From Ustilaginoidea virens (taxonomy: Eukaryota > Ascomycota > Sordariomycetes > Hypocreales > Clavicipitaceae): a stretch of 64,000 nt of DNA. The stretch is from assembly GCF_000687475.1 (NCBI RefSeq), contig NC_057317.1:3410001-3474000 (forward strand), given 5' to 3'. The notes beneath the pieces were generated by a model. The model saw only the letters and a list, made by a program, of their open reading frames with translations, did not search any database and was not told the DNA's origin. The position numbers and the translations under genes are program-made. Positions 1 through 12,282 of the stretch are shown here, piece after piece. Every line of letters starts with the position of its first letter. The stretch's first letter is position 1.

Positions 1-451
1 CGCTTCAGTCACTCACTCTCGGTGCATCTGCTCGCGAAGAGCTGTGATGTTGTTTCGGAACTGTATCACCCTCTTAGCCGCTTAAAGTCCTTTTCTTCGT
101 CAAGAGAGTACCCACTACCAGAAAACTTCTTCTCATCGGATTGGACGCCATAATTTTGCGAGAGGGCTCGAACATATCATATCTCGAGCCGCCACTGTCT
201 ATATCCTTTGGTTGTTAGCTTTGGGTGGAATATGCTCCGCAAGGACGACCTGATGTTCATCTTGGAACAAAGCCCATTTTCAGACGACACCGTCGTTCAT
301 GTTTGCATTCGGGAATGAGGGACAAAGAGCCACGATTTGAAAGGGTGCTTTTTATTGGATTCTGTTTCTTTCTTATTCCTCGCCAAGTTCCAGCCCCTGT
401 AGTTATCGCCCGCCCTGCAAGAGATACACACCAAGTGCTTGGGCTGCATGC

Positions 452-452
<1 letters not shown>

Positions 453-499
<47 letters not shown>
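453..499. repeat. (AGT)n microsatellite
   Basis: About 15.7 uninterrupted copies of AGT. Open frames through it translate to poly-Ser, poly-Val or poly-Thr and are artefacts. Confidence 0.95.
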
Positions 500-928
500 A
501 AAACCCAAATTTGGTGCTGTTTCGTTTGGCACGGGGCTCCCTAAAGGATGCAGCAAATAGCAAAGTGGGCACGACGAGGAGGCACTGGGCGGCTGCACCA
601 TGGCGCGGCCACCCGGAAATCGTGTCTGACCTCATCAGCCAAGTCCCTGTTAGCTTGCATTGACTCGATCAACATTGATCTGTTAGTGAGCACTCGAGTC
701 CCTGTGGAGTGAGAGTACCTATAGGTACCTAAGGCTTCGGTAAGGGACCACTCGGGGGCCCGGGCTCTGTGAAAGTCTTGACCAGACCAGACCCAAGCTC
801 AAGGCTAGGCTGTCTCCTGCGATCCCCGCTATTGAGCCGCCACCCCAAATCCAAGCGCACCAGACACCCAGACCAGCTGCACCGAGTCTGGTCTCTGCAC
901 TGTACATAGCCGTGCGTGCTTGTAACAG

Positions 929-946
929 CTACGGAGCACTCCGTAG
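929..946. repeat. Inverted repeat CTACGGAG/CTCCGTAG
   Basis: Two perfect 8-bp arms separated by CA. It contains the CGGAG/CTCCG core of the TACTCCGTA motif found in ten other intergenic places in the window. Confidence 0.7.
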
Positions 947-1443
947 GTCCATTGCTTTGTGCCTTTGTCCCGTTGTCTTGCTCTCGTAATGCCTGCCAGT
1001 CTCATCACATCCCCAAAGGAAGTTCGTTGCCAAGGATCAACTGAGAAATCACGGGCAATACTCCCCGGCAGTCCATCAATCTCAGTCCTTCTTTTTCGTT
1101 CTTTGTTCCCAGCCCAACATTTCACCACTCTTCCGTCTCAATCGATCGCAACTTCCTTCATTGACCCTACCATCCCGCGGCCAGCTCATATGTGTGATCC
1201 ACAGAAGCTGTCAATAAGCTTCAGGTAGCTGACAATCCATCCACTCTATTAAAAACCAACCATCGTACGATTACATTCAACCGCACCTTCCAACCACCGA
1301 AACGGCCAGCTTGGGCGTGTACCCGAACGAAACGCCAAACCACAAACTGCTTCAATCAACAACAATTACAACAGCGTCAGCGCAGCTTCGAATGCCTCAT
1401 GCTGTGCATTAGCTGCGTCCCCTTAGCAACCGTTTGAATCACG

Positions 1444-3828
1444 ATGAAGGCCACGCCGCTCATCATCAATTGGCACGACCAAAACGCCCCAGTCTACTCT
1501 GCCCATTTCGAGCCAAACGGAAAGGGCCGTCTTGCTACTGCGGGTGGTGATAATCACGTCCGAATCTGGCAAGTCGACTGTTCTGGACCAGAAAGAAAAG
1601 TCGTCTACCTCTCAACCTTGACCAAGCACAACCAAGCCGTCAATGTCGTCCGCTGGGCACCCAAAGGTATGCGTTTCACTTGTCTCCCTTTCAGACGACT
1701 TGTCGTCATGCTTCGTAATCTCTTGCATCGTGTATCAAATCTGACATTGGTTCTCGTAAAGGCGAAATAATCGCGTCGGCCGGTGATGACGGCAACGTGA
1801 TTCTCTGGGTTCCCAGTGACCTCCCTCCCCTTAGTTTTGGGGCTGATGCCCATGATGACAAGGAATCGTGGAGAGCAAAGCACATGTGCCGTTCTAGTGG
1901 AGCGGAAATATATGACCTGGCATGGTCTCCCGATGCCATGCATTTCATCATCGGAAGTATGGATAATGTTGCAAGGATATATAATGCCAATTCAGGTCAG
2001 TCGCCGCATTCCGTGTTCCGCCCTACGTCTCTCCACAACGGCCAACTAACAATTGCGGTCTTCAAACAACAGGTGCGCTTGTCAGACAGGTTGCTGAGCA
2101 CAGTCACTATGTCCAAGGGGTGACCTGGGATCCCCTGAATGAATACATTGCTACGCAATCCTCCGATCGATCTGTCCACATATACTCCCTCAAGACAAAG
2201 GACGGGCAGTATACCCTCAGTCATGATGACAAACCCCCTCGCCTCGCCAGTCACATAAAAGCAGATCTGCCTCCTCGAAGGATATCCTCAAACAGTCCTG
2301 CCCCTCCGGACTTTGGCCACCGAGCACAGCTATCCGTGATTGACTCCAACACTTCTGCCTCTGTGGGATCACCGGTTCCCTCAGCACCTGGCACCCCAAC
2401 ATCGATTCCCCTCCCAATGAATCCACCAAGCGTTGTCAGCCATAGCAGGAGATCGTCGTTTTCCTCGCGACGGTCTGCTTCACCCGCTCCCACGTTACCT
2501 CTACCTGCAGTCATGCCCATGGAGGTGTCGCCTAAGACGCAAATGGGCGCCAAGAATGCCAGTCTCTACGCTAATGAGACTTTGACCTCATTCTTTCGCC
2601 GACTTACCTTTACACCGGACGGCAGCCTTTTACTCACACCGTCGGGACAATATCAGACCCAACACCAAGCTGACAAAGACATGAGGCCCATGTATGAAGT
2701 AATAAACACCGTGTATATTTACACTCGTGGCGGCATCAACAAGCCTCCCATTGCCCATTTACCGGGGCACAAGAAACCGTCCGTGGTCGTCAAGTGTTCT
2801 CCGGTGTACTACACGTTGCGCCAAACCCCTCCATCTACGAAGCACATAACCATTGACACATCGGGCGAAGAACCTTTACCGCCCTTGCCCGAGCCTGTTT
2901 CGAAATCAGCATCTGCTCCTGCAGTCATGGAGCCGCCGCCGCCGCCGTCAAGCACCACGTCCGATGCTGGCGTAGCGGCTCCGTCCAAGAGTATTAGTGT
3001 TGAGACGGACGCCTCAACACCGGGGCCCAAGCCCGCCTTTGCCCTGCCTTATCGCATGGTATATGCTGTCGCGACTCAAGACTCAGTTCTACTGTATGAT
3101 ACACAACAAAAGACGCCCATCTGCGTTGTGAGTAATTTGCACTGCGCTACGTTTACTGATCTAGCTTGGTAAGTTCCCTTACCTACCCCAGCATCTCTGC
3201 ACATGTTTTCACGGCTGACTTTGCCTGTTGAAGGTCGAGTGATGGTCTCACGTTGATAATTTCATCATCCGACGGCTTCTGCTCCAGTCTCTCCTTCGCT
3301 GCTGGAGAGTTGGGTGACATATACAAAGGCGAAATCGGACCCCCCAAAACCATGGCCGGAGGTGCGAGCATGAACAATGTCAGTTCTACGCAGAATACGC
3401 CGACGCCAACACCAACGACCAGTTTTGCTCCGCCGTCGCCATTCCCCAATGGCTCGCACCCCCAGCATCGCAACTCAGCTAGTTCATTCGCCGCACCGTC
3501 CCCACCTGCTTCGTTGCTTCCTGCCTCCCAACGCCCACCATCTCCAACTAGGTCAAATTCAACATCATCAATCGCCACGCAACCGTCGTCGGTTCCCACT
3601 GGGGTTGTGAGCAACCCGACGCTCATTGCAGGTAGCGTCCCTGCTTTGACTGCTTCTAGTTCTACAAAGGTGACCGGGATGCCCGTCGCAACGCCACCAG
3701 AGACGCCACGGACCATGATGGTTAATGCTGCCGGCACCAAGCGGGATGCAAGTGAAAACGAGAAAGATGAGGTCAAGGAACCCAAGAAACGACGAATTGC
3801 GCCAACTCCTGTGGAGAAACCGTCATAA
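1444..3828 (+). CDS. CAC2: Chromatin assembly factor 1 subunit Cac2 (p60, WD40)
   Basis: Predicted 715-aa WD40 protein of CAF-1, the chaperone that deposits H3-H4 behind replication forks. I read four exons: 1444-1666, 1762-1995, 2073-3168 and 3234-3828. The frame is kept at all three introns, each with GT-AG ends. The start MKATPLIINWHDQNAPVYS is typical of this family. N-terminal repeats include LATAGGDNHVRIW, IASAGDDGNVILW and IATQSSDRSVHIY. A serine/proline-rich insert follows, then the conserved FFRRLTFTPDGSLLLTPSG. The last repeat, DLAWSSDGLTLIISSSDGF, is built across intron 3. The C-terminus is low complexity and ends with a basic KKRR patch that could serve nuclear import. The WD order and insert fit p60/Cac2 rather than HirA, which is much longer. 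Downstream is a convergent, damaged phosphoesterase gene. Confidence 0.93.
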
Positions 3829-4224
3829 TGCGCGGTCTCGAGCTCGTATGGAAGAACAAAATGCTGTGAAGTTTTTTTTTGGTCCTTTTTGTGTATACCA
3901 GACTGCACTGACTAGCCCTTTTGCATGGAATGGCGTCACGTTGTTCGTTTGATTTTGGACCGGGCAAAGATGCATCATTTCCGACAAATGAATGAATCTT
4001 TAATCTTGTACCCTTAACGAAAACAGTGTCGTGTTGGATTTCCCCCTTTTTTTTTTTTTTTGCTTCGTGAGAAAAAGGCTATTCAGCTATCGGCTCTCGC
4101 AGGACAGGGGGACTATGGCATGTCATGTTAGCTGATCAGAAACTCTCATTATTTGAGTCAAAGGGAAAGAAGCTTCCTTACCAGGGCTCGATATCGCGAT
4201 ATGGAGTCTGGCAATCCATCCGAT
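3829..4224. other. Intergenic between convergent genes
   Basis: Presumed 3' flanks of cac2 and of the phosphoesterase gene. T-rich runs occur at about 3870 and 4050. Nothing else was recognised. Confidence 0.5.
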
Positions 4225-5548
4225 TTAATTCAGCACAGGCATCCAGCCTTTTCTCTGAACGAAGCCTTGCACACCTTCATCCCGCATGACATCGTCGCCT
4301 CTCCGACCAGTCACCACGCTTGCTTGTTTCGTGCTCAACACCCCTGACATAAAAGGGAAAAGATAAACGCTGGTTGAATCTGTTGTCACCCTCAGCCCTT
4401 TTCCTACTTGCGGCCAATGGCTCTGCATTTGCAAGTTCCCAGCGCCTTTTCCCTTGTTCTTTGCGTTTGACAAAACCACAAGCCTCTCTGTCCAAGGAGA
4501 GGTACCATTTTCGCCGGTGGATGCTCCCTATGGAATTGCTTGCGCCAGGGTAAGCGTTTGTTCTACGGACTTGGTCGTCTTCTATCTCGCGAATCTCGCG
4601 GTCCGTGGCGGACGCTTGGCCATCGTCTTCTTCCCTGGAAACGAGATGACTTTCCTCCTCCGAGTGTGTGGGCTGTTCATCCTCCTCTGATGGGCTTGTT
4701 TCGGGATCAACAGCCTTTGGTCGGGCTCTTGGCCGACGTTTGGGTGTTGTACTCGTTGCTCTTCCATGGGCGTCTTCCGATTTGGTCAGGCGGATATTCA
4801 AAACGTATGGATTGGGGAGCTTAAACCCGTGTAATCGGAGACGGATTTTCCGGTCGCGAAACGCTTGTTCCAGGAGATGCTGCTGAGTGATTTTCTCGCC
4901 ATCGACATCTTGCGAGGAGGAGCTTGCTGCTGGAGAGGAAGGATCTTTGCTAGGGGAGTGCTTGGTACGACGCGGGAGAACGGTAAATGTCCCCGTGTCC
5001 CAGATGAGGAGGGATCCGGTCTGGCGCGAGGCTGTCTCGACAAGATGGTTCCACAGGGAATGGATCCTTGTCTCGGTAGCGTTACGGTTTAGGCGCACGC
5101 TGTTGGGGTCCCCTGGGAGCCCGTACATGATGGCCCAGGATACGCTGCTGGTGGGGTTGATCTGAAGCCGGAGGTCATAGTGGGTGCCAGCAACTGGGTG
5201 GTCGTGCTGGTGGATTACGAAATGAGAGCCTGCGAATGAGTGGGCATTGCGGGTGTAGAGTGACGCGTAGTCTTGAATGGAAAGCGGCGGTGGGCGAGGA
5301 ACGGTTCAAGTGTGGAGAGCGAGGTGGGAGGAGAAGGGGGATACGTGATGGCGTATCTGGATGGTGCCGGCTTCGATGGCGGATGTTTCTGGCGGCACTT
5401 GTCTTGAATGATGAGAATTCTTGATCCCGAGACTTTCAGGACGACAGTCTGACTCGATGTCGCCCAAGGAGGTATCTAGTGTCCACTGGAGATTGCGCTT
5501 TTTGACGAATGGATTCGGGATGAACTCGGCAGGACGCTTTGACGCCAT
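4225..5548 (-). pseudogene. LigD-type 3'-phosphoesterase domain protein, reading frame broken
   Basis: The conserved core HQHDHPVAGTHYDLRL (about 5160-5225), then SWAIMYGLPGDPNS and LLIWDTGTF, matches the 3'-phosphoesterase domain of bacterial LigD, which trims 3' ends in end joining. The His, Asp and Arg of the HYDLR motif are present. A start at 5548 gives MASKRPAEFIPNPFVKKRN, a typical beginning for fungal members. Two problems prevent reading it as one protein. First, this N-terminus and the core are in the same frame but separated by TGA at 5308-5306; the only obvious intron there (GT at 5344, AG ending at 5272) is 73 bp and would shift the frame. Second, after FPFYVRGVEHETS the expected tail SVVTGRRGDDVMRDEGV continues in another frame. 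The switch coincides with a tandem GCTTGCTT at 4318-4325, so removing one 4-bp unit would restore it. A recent pseudogene is likely; sequencing error or an unusual intron at the first site remains possible. Confidence 0.6.
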
Positions 5549-6705
5549 GCCATGGTGCTGGGGCTGGCGATGAGTCAACATTCTCGATGGGAGTTGCATA
5601 CAGCACGTGCACAGCACGTCATACGACTAGTCTGGTAGCCGCGAGAGTCAGAGTTGAGCCAAGGGGAGCTGGTGCATACTGACTGGGTGAGGAATTCCAA
5701 TCGATGGTTGCGATGCGATATGGAAGAGTCAATGGTTCTGATGTGTGGATGGCGGCTGGACAGGGAAACTGAGTGGCAAAAACTAGGTTGTTATCCAATA
5801 TACTCCGTAAACCAAGCGGTTCGCTCTGTTCCCTCGCAACTTCACAAGACCATACAATACAGCAGTACGGAGTATGCAGATCTTACGTAGCAGGCTCTTT
5901 CTGGATTATGGCAAGGCTTGCCTTTCAGCCCGGCTTGTTGATGCAGTGGGCAATTGCCATGTTTTCGAAAATCAGTGAACAAAAATCTGATTATGTAAGC
6001 CGAGGCGCCGCCCCGAACCTCCCAGCTCCGTTAAGTTGACGATGCAATTGCTTAACTTTCAGGACAATACCGTTACAGTGTTGGATGCGGCGGCATATAC
6101 GGAGTAGGTATCCGTCTTGGGTGCTCGGAGACCTGCGAGCACCAGACGCTATGTTCATGTATGTACCTGGCGCCTAATAAGCCTTCCAACTTCCAAGTGC
6201 CGAGGCACAGTAGTCGCAACTTCCTACGGAGTACTCCGCACAGTGGTGGAGGGTGGTTAACGAACGCAAGCGGCCGGCCAGCCAATGACGGACTGCCGTG
6301 CGAGACCCATCTTTTCCCGCGCCTCGGTCAGCTGCCAAACAAGGCGGACATTTGCCAAAACAATTTTTGGTGGCCAAATGCTTCCTTCATCCCCCCACCA
6401 GGCAGACATTCTTACATCTTCTTTCACGCGCTCTGCCAAACAAAGTCACCTTCTCTCGGCAGACGCTGTCCTCCATGCAGCAGCTCGATTTCGCCCATCG
6501 TTAACATCCAGCACCCGCCCGCCCGCCCGCTCTTCTTCATCAGCGAACCAGCCCTCTTCCGGCCACGGCTCCGAAATCGTCTCTGACCAACTCCGAGTTT
6601 TAGCCAGCCACGGTGACGTTGTTGTTGTAGCGCCGGCTATTTCTAGCGACCCCGGATTTCTCTAGCCATATCAATCCTACAGCTCAGCGGCTCCTGACGG
6701 CTACG
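5549..6705. other. Gene-free stretch upstream of PEX13
   Basis: This divergent interval holds four TACTCCGTA/TACGGAGTA copies (5801, 5866, 6098, 6225). The last is part of CTACGGAGTACTCCG, an imperfect palindrome. Open frames here have no recognisable content. Pyrimidine-rich sequence at about 6400-6560 is probably the PEX13 promoter or leader. Confidence 0.55.
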
Positions 6706-8144
6706 ATGGCCTCGCCGCCAAAACCTTGGGAGCGGCCCAGCGCGACTGCGGCACCTTCTGGTATGCGTTTCCCCTCAAATGTGTTTCTACGTGCTACGTG
6801 GAGCCGCCTGCCTCTTCACGTGCTGACTTGGCCATCCTCGACCAGCGCCGATTCCGTCTACCGCAGCTGCCATTCCAACGACCGCCGCACCTACTGCTCC
6901 ATCGTCCGCATCCCCGACGGCCCCTCCTGTTCCCGACCGTCCCTCCTCTCTCAGCTCCACCATCAACCAGAATGCTTCGGCCTATAGTCGCGCCGGAGCC
7001 ATGCCGGGCGTGGGCGTGGGCGCCTCTCCATACAGTGCTTACGGCAGTGCCTACTCGTCGCCTTACTCCAGTCCTTACTCAAGGTTTGGCGGCTTGGGCG
7101 GCTACGGCGGCGGCGGCATGTACGGCGGATACGGAGGTTACGGTGGCATGTACGGCGGTGGCATGTACGGCAGCATGGGCATGAATCCCAACGACCCCAA
7201 CAGCTTGACTAGTCGTTTCAGCAATGGGACTGCGGCAACCTTTCAAATGCTGGAAGGTGTCGTGACTGCCTTTGGCGGGTTTGCTCAAATGCTGGAAAGC
7301 ACCTACATGGCGACGCATTCTAGTTTCTTTGGTAAGTCTGATCAGCCCGGGAACGATTTCCGTCCTTCCAGCCCATTCGTTCTCCATAGACGCTGCAGAC
7401 TAACACAATCTTTCCCCAACAGCCATGGTTTCCGTTGCCGAACAGTTTGGCAACCTGCGAGACACTCTGGGCTCGATTCTGGGAATCTTCACGCTCATGC
7501 GATGGATACGCACGCTGATTGCCAAAATCACTGGTCGCCCTCCTCCGGCCGACGCCACTGCTCTCACACCCGCCGCCTTTGCGCGCTTCGAAGGCCGCAA
7601 ACCCGGACCCGATGGCACTCCCGGATCGGCCAAGGCTAGCCGTAAACCTCTCTTCTTCTTCCTCGCCGCCGCTTTCGGCCTCCCCTACCTCATGTCCAAG
7701 ATGATCCGAGCCCTCGCCGCGTCGCAGGAAGAAGAGGCGCGCCGTCTCCAGCAACAGGCCTTGGAGCAACAGCAGCCGGTGGACCCGTCCAAGCTGGAAT
7801 TTTGCCGCTTGCTATACGACTACCTGCCCCAGGGCAACGCATCCACCATGGAGCTCGAGGCTCGGAAGGGCGACCTCGTCGCTGTCCTGGCCAAGAACGA
7901 CCCGGCCGGAAATCCCAGCGAGTGGTGGCAATGCCGCTCCCGGGACGGTCGCCAGGGGTACCTCCCCTCCACGTATCTCGAAGTGCTGAAGCGACCCGTC
8001 CCAGAGGTCAAAAAGATCAAGGCTGCCCCTAGCGACACCAGCCGCACCAACTCCCTGACGAGCGCATCGGAGACGCTTCACCAAGGTAAAACAGAGTATG
8101 ATGCGACCGCCGACGGCATGCAACGAAGCCACTTCTACTCATAG
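6706..8144 (+). CDS. PEX13: Peroxisomal membrane protein Pex13 (SH3 docking factor)
   Basis: Predicted 420-aa peroxin of the docking complex that receives Pex5/Pex7 cargo at the peroxisome membrane. Exons are 6706-6760, 6846-7331 and 7423-8144; both introns (85 and 91 bp) are phase 1 and keep the frame. The start MASPPKPWERP is typical. A Pro/Ala/Ser-rich stretch is followed by a Gly/Tyr/Met-rich segment (GGYGGGGMYGGYGGYGG), the Pex13 N-terminal domain beginning near TFQMLEGVVTAFGGFAQMLE, and hydrophobic segments around FGNLRDTLGSILGIFTLMRW and LFFFLAAAFGLPYLM. The C-terminal SH3 domain starts at FCRLLYDYLPQ and contains the WWQC and GYLPSTYLEVL signatures. Length is near the fungal norm. I see no defect in it. 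Confidence 0.95.
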
Positions 8145-9062
8145 CGTGCCGAGTGGGAATGGTGATGAAGCCAGCCCCGGCGCCACGAATCGCACTCCGT
8201 ACGGGGCGTTCTTTTTTTTTTCGCTACTACCTTGGTTCAAGAGCCGTCAGCCGGTTTTCGACATGAAATGGACCAAGAGTGCCTCTATTCTGCTTGTTGG
8301 ATATAAGAAGCAAGCTTTCCACACGTAGTGTGTGACTCACGTCAAAGTGTACATAGCTGAAACGCCCAGGTGTGCGTTTTTTCTTCTTTCTTCTTCTTTT
8401 TTTTTGTACATCCATCTCACAAAGGCCTGCGTGGGAATGTCTTCTCCTGGTGAATGCCAAACGCCAATGGGCTCGCTACTCGATTGTATAGGGTGATCAA
8501 GTCCATGGAGGTGCTGTTTCACGCATGCCATAGAAGTTGTCACAAATCTTTTCTACTGCTAAATACATCAAGCCATCTATCGATTGTAATGCAGTCGGCG
8601 CATGTCGGCGCTTTCGCTTTTCTCAGCAACATAACTCCTTTTTGTTCTGCGAATGCCCTGCCAAATGTACCTTTACATATGCGGTGTAGTCTGTGCAACT
8701 TGTCTCGCACAATAGCTACAATAGCTTCTTCTCCATCTGCAGCAACGTTGACTAAGTGGACATGGGGGGGCGGCAAGGGCCAGGTCTCGTATGGGAAAAA
8801 CGGAAGTGGAAGATGCAAGTTTGCACACAAGGAAGCTCCGCTTTGTCGCTGCGCCTATGGACGTGATCCGATGCGGGATACCAAAAGTGACAGCTACCCT
8901 TCTGCTTCGTAAGCATTCGATCTGTGTTTAGGCTGGAACTCGAACCCCGGATGAACGGGACCTAAAAACATTTCCCTGAGATGAGGGAAAGAGAATCCAA
9001 AAAAAGAAAAAGGAGGAGTTAGCACAGAACCATGGGAGGAAACTATAAAAGGTTGTATTTCT
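8145..9062. other. Intergenic between convergent PEX13 and DUS3
   Basis: Presumed 3' flanks of both genes, with T-rich runs at 8213 and 8386. A perfect hairpin TTTCCCT-gagatg-AGGGAAA lies at 8971-8990. No gene was recognised. Confidence 0.5.
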
Positions 9063-11413
9063 TCACCAGACGTACGTAATCTTTATCCAGTCCTTGTAGT
9101 TGCCGCTTGCCATCAAGGTCTCGAGATCGTTTCTGCCGACGTAGGCTGGGGGACGGTCATTCAAGCTGGGCGGAAGGTATTCGAGCAGGCCAATGGGGAT
9201 ATAGCGATAGGCAAAACTGAGCCACTCGAGGAGGAAGCGCCGGGTGAAGCCGATGCCCAGCTCGTCTGAGCCCCATGCGTCGAGGCCGTACCGCACAAAC
9301 TTCTCGACATAGGTCAATCTCTCAGAGGCGGACTTGTCGAGGTACTGACCTTTCTCGATTTCCTCAAAGAGCCAAGGTTTGATCAGAGCCCCGCGACCAA
9401 TCATGACCGTGTCGACGCGTGCCTGTTCAATGTGCTCTTGGTATTCGACGTGTGAATAGCAGTCGCCGTTGCCGAGGAAGTAGAGGCGGCCGTCCTTGGC
9501 GTTGGGTAAAGTGCTGGCATCCGGTTCCGCTATAGTATCTGTCAGAGCGTCCTTTTGGTTGTTGTAGGTCTTGATCAGAGCAGCGCATTCGCTGATATAG
9601 CTCCAGTCAGCGCGCTTGCTGTACCGCTGCTCTCGGCTGCGCCCGTGGAGGGTTATGGCCGCACAGCCAGGGGCACCGAGGCGTTCGCGGTGCTCGCGCG
9701 AACCAAATGCAAGCTTTCCAATGACGGCTGGGGCGGTCGGTCGAGAACTCTTCACGCCAGTTCGTATCTTGGCCGTGATGGGAATCTCTCCCGACATGGC
9801 GTTCATGCCGCGGATCATGCGCTCGAGTTTCCCTTGAGACTCGAGCAGTGCCGAGCCGCCACCAGTTTTAAACACCATGTCAATGGGACAGCCGCAGTTC
9901 AGGTCAATGACACGGAGGTGGGGGCAGAAGCGGTTCAGGACGTCGGCAGCCTTTGTGGCTATCCACGGCTGGTTGGCCGAGATTTGGGCACCGAATCTGA
10001 CATCTCGTGAATGGTCGTATTTATCAAAGACAAAGCTGTTTTTGCCAGGCTTGAAGGCTGGGGGAGCAATTTCTGATTCGTGCGCTTTAAGCAACGTCCA
10101 GTCGGATTTGGAGCCTTGAAGCAAGGGCATTCCCATAGCCATTTCAGAATAGGTGAGCTCGCAGCCCAGCTCGACGCAAAGGCGGCGGAATGGCAAGTTG
10201 CCCTGGGTTGTAAGAGGGGCCAGCGTAGGCGTCTCTGCACCAAAATACAAGCGGCGCTTTTCAGACGGCTTGAATGGGGGGTCGACATAGCGCGCGCGAA
10301 GGTCTTCGATGCCCTCGTTAGACTGACCCTTGCGACGGTGATGAAATTCTTGGTTGAGACTTGATTCGTCGTTCATCCACTTGATGTACTCGTCTGCCTT
10401 GGCAAAGTCGAGGCGCTTACGGTTCATCTCAATCTTGATGGTCATGTCAACATTGTTGTAAACCCCGGGACGGCGCTCGTCTGTTTCGTCTCCAGATGAC
10501 ACCTGAACCTTCTTGGATCCATCATGTCCCGCAAACTCTTCGTCTTTGGATCTATCGATGAGAGTAAGTTCTTTCCGGCCGTCCTCGTGCTCCATCTCCT
10601 TCATGTGACTCTTGACGAATCTGCACTTCCAACCAGAGAAGCAGACGCCGTACTGTTCAAAGACTGGGCATCTTCCGTCAAAGGTCTCGACATCTTCTCG
10701 CCGTCCCTCCTCCAGATACTTACGCAAATCGTGTGACATGCGGCACTTGTCACCAAACTTGCAGTCATGGGGGGAGAATTCCGAGTATAAGGCGCGGCTG
10801 TTGCAGAGCTGGATGGAGTCGCGGGAGCTGCCGAAGCTGCGCTCGGTATTCTGACCCTTCTTCCTCTTTTCCTTCTTGCCCTTTTTGCCTCTGCCACCAC
10901 CATCTCTAGCGTCTCTTGCATCACCACCTACCCGACCTTCTGCTGCATCGTCGTCCAAGACTTCAGCATTTGGGTTCTTCAGGGTGGACACATCAACGAT
11001 AAATCTTTGATGACGAAAGTTTGCTTAGCTTCTTGTAGTCTTCTGGTGTACAGTATATCAACTCACTCCTTCTTGATGGCTGCCAGTCCGGCACGGCGGT
11101 CGCTTTGCCCGTCAACGCCGGCTGCAGCTTTACTTTCGCCAGTACCGTTGGTTTGCTCCGCCTCCTCACCGCCCTTGTCACCTTTGCTTGCATTCGTGGA
11201 TTCAAGCGCATTGTCCGTCTTAAGTCTCTTTGCAGCTCTCTCCTCGACGCTCAAACCTCCGTTGTCAATGCGAGACACAGCGCTAGCAAGGTCTGCTGGC
11301 AGAGGAGCGTTGAACTTGTTGTAAGCCTTGGCCAGAGCCTTGGGACCGCTCCCTGGCTGAGGGGCAGGAAGTGGCTCCTGCCCAGTCGCATTTTCGTCAA
11401 GATTGTCAGTCAT
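9063..11413 (-). CDS. DUS3: tRNA-dihydrouridine(47) synthase Dus3
   Basis: Predicted 762-aa FMN enzyme that reduces uridine 47 of tRNAs. Two exons: 11413-11067 and 11004-9063, joined across a 62-bp phase-2 intron so that AAIKKE runs into FIVDVSTLK. The N-terminal third is low complexity and charged, with [12 protein letters not shown]. Two CCCH zinc-finger-like segments follow: [21 protein letters not shown]...H near residues 183-207 and [16 protein letters not shown]...H near 229-250. These zinc fingers separate Dus3 from Dus1, Dus2 and Dus4. The DUS barrel starts at [17 protein letters not shown] and carries [10 protein letters not shown] with the expected active-site Cys, [25 protein letters not shown] and a phosphate-binding end, FLGNGDC and [13 protein letters not shown]. 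It is transcribed divergently from the kelch gene. Confidence 0.94.
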
Positions 11414-12264
11414 ACTGATCCTGGGACAACAATGCGATGACCGGCAGGCTTAAATTCAAGTTTCTAACCACCTTGGGGTCACGATTGTGCCAAGCTGGAA
11501 GCCTGGGAAAAAGCTGCTTTTTACTAGAATGGAGGTCTCTGCAGAGACGGTGCTTTCCACTGCTATGATAAAAGCCCAGAATTCCACAGAAGGGTCAGAA
11601 GAAAAGGCGAACCGATTTTCCAAGGCTGATCAATGGTGCTGAGCATGTTCAAATCAGCACGAAGTGAGCTTTGATTATGAGGGCAAAAATTTCTCCCAGG
11701 GAACAACAGCCTTGCAAGTTCTCACCTGGAATTGACACCTGCCAAAACTGGGACGTATTGTAGCTCGGCCTCTAAGAGACTGGCAGTGCCAGCAGTTGTC
11801 GGGGAAGAGGAGCGATTTGGTAAGCTGGCTTAGTATTCTTTCTTTCTTTCTGGCCCCAAATTCTTTGCCGCCTCTCCTTCTCCTCTCCTCTTTTCTTGTC
11901 TTGCCCTTTTCTTTGTTTTCTTCTTCTTCTACTTCTTCTTCTTCTTCTTCGGCCTCGATTGAAACGTATAGACTAGACAAAGCTGATAGCTGATTTTGCT
12001 ACGAGGCGACTCGTGGGATTTGTAAGCAAACATCGTGGGGACTTGGTGGGGATTTTCGCGGGGTCCTATGAACCAGGTGTCAGCCACTTGGATCATTTTC
12101 AACAAATGCGCTGCTCACCCAATCCCAGGACCCAAGCTCGGCCATGACTGATAATATGTCGCTCCTCAGTCCGCGCGCCCAGTTCTTCGCCAATCATTCC
12201 CGTAGCTGCTCTCACCACTGCTCAAGCTAAGCACCTTCGTGAAGCCGCTAGCACTCAGAGGGCA
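11414..12264. other. Shared upstream region of DUS3 and kelch gene
   Basis: Divergent promoter interval of about 850 bp. A long pyrimidine-rich tract with CTTCTT repeats spans about 11835-11955. No gene was recognised; the antisense frame through the tract gives only poly-Glu. Confidence 0.5.
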
Positions 12265-12282
12265 ATGAACTTCTATGACTGA
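12265..12282 (+). promoter_or_regulatory. Possible overlapping uORF
   Basis: ATG AAC TTC TAT GAC TGA overlaps, in another frame, the first in-frame ATG of the kelch gene (12275). If used, it would favour initiation at the next in-frame ATG (12287), which has the better context ACCATGG. Seen in sequence only. Confidence 0.35.

Larger units (their letters stand above)
1..1443. other. Gene-free stretch upstream of cac2
   Basis: No open frame here looks like a real protein. The stretch holds an AGT trinucleotide run (453-499), four copies of ACCAGAC/GTCTGGT (781, 786, 859, 896) and an inverted repeat CTACGGAG-CA-CTCCGTAG at 929-946. Pyrimidine-rich and CAACAA-rich sequence at about 1240-1440 is probably the promoter and 5' leader of cac2. 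Confidence 0.6.

Noticed and set aside
225..663. Open frames across the AGT run with poly-Ser or poly-Val
   Set aside because: Pure translation of a microsatellite with no conserved flanks.
8920..8990. tRNA-like minus-strand segment: GGGGTTCGAGTTCC next to a 7-bp hairpin
   Set aside because: The T-stem does not pair, the hairpin loop has the wrong size for an anticodon arm and no acceptor stem closes.
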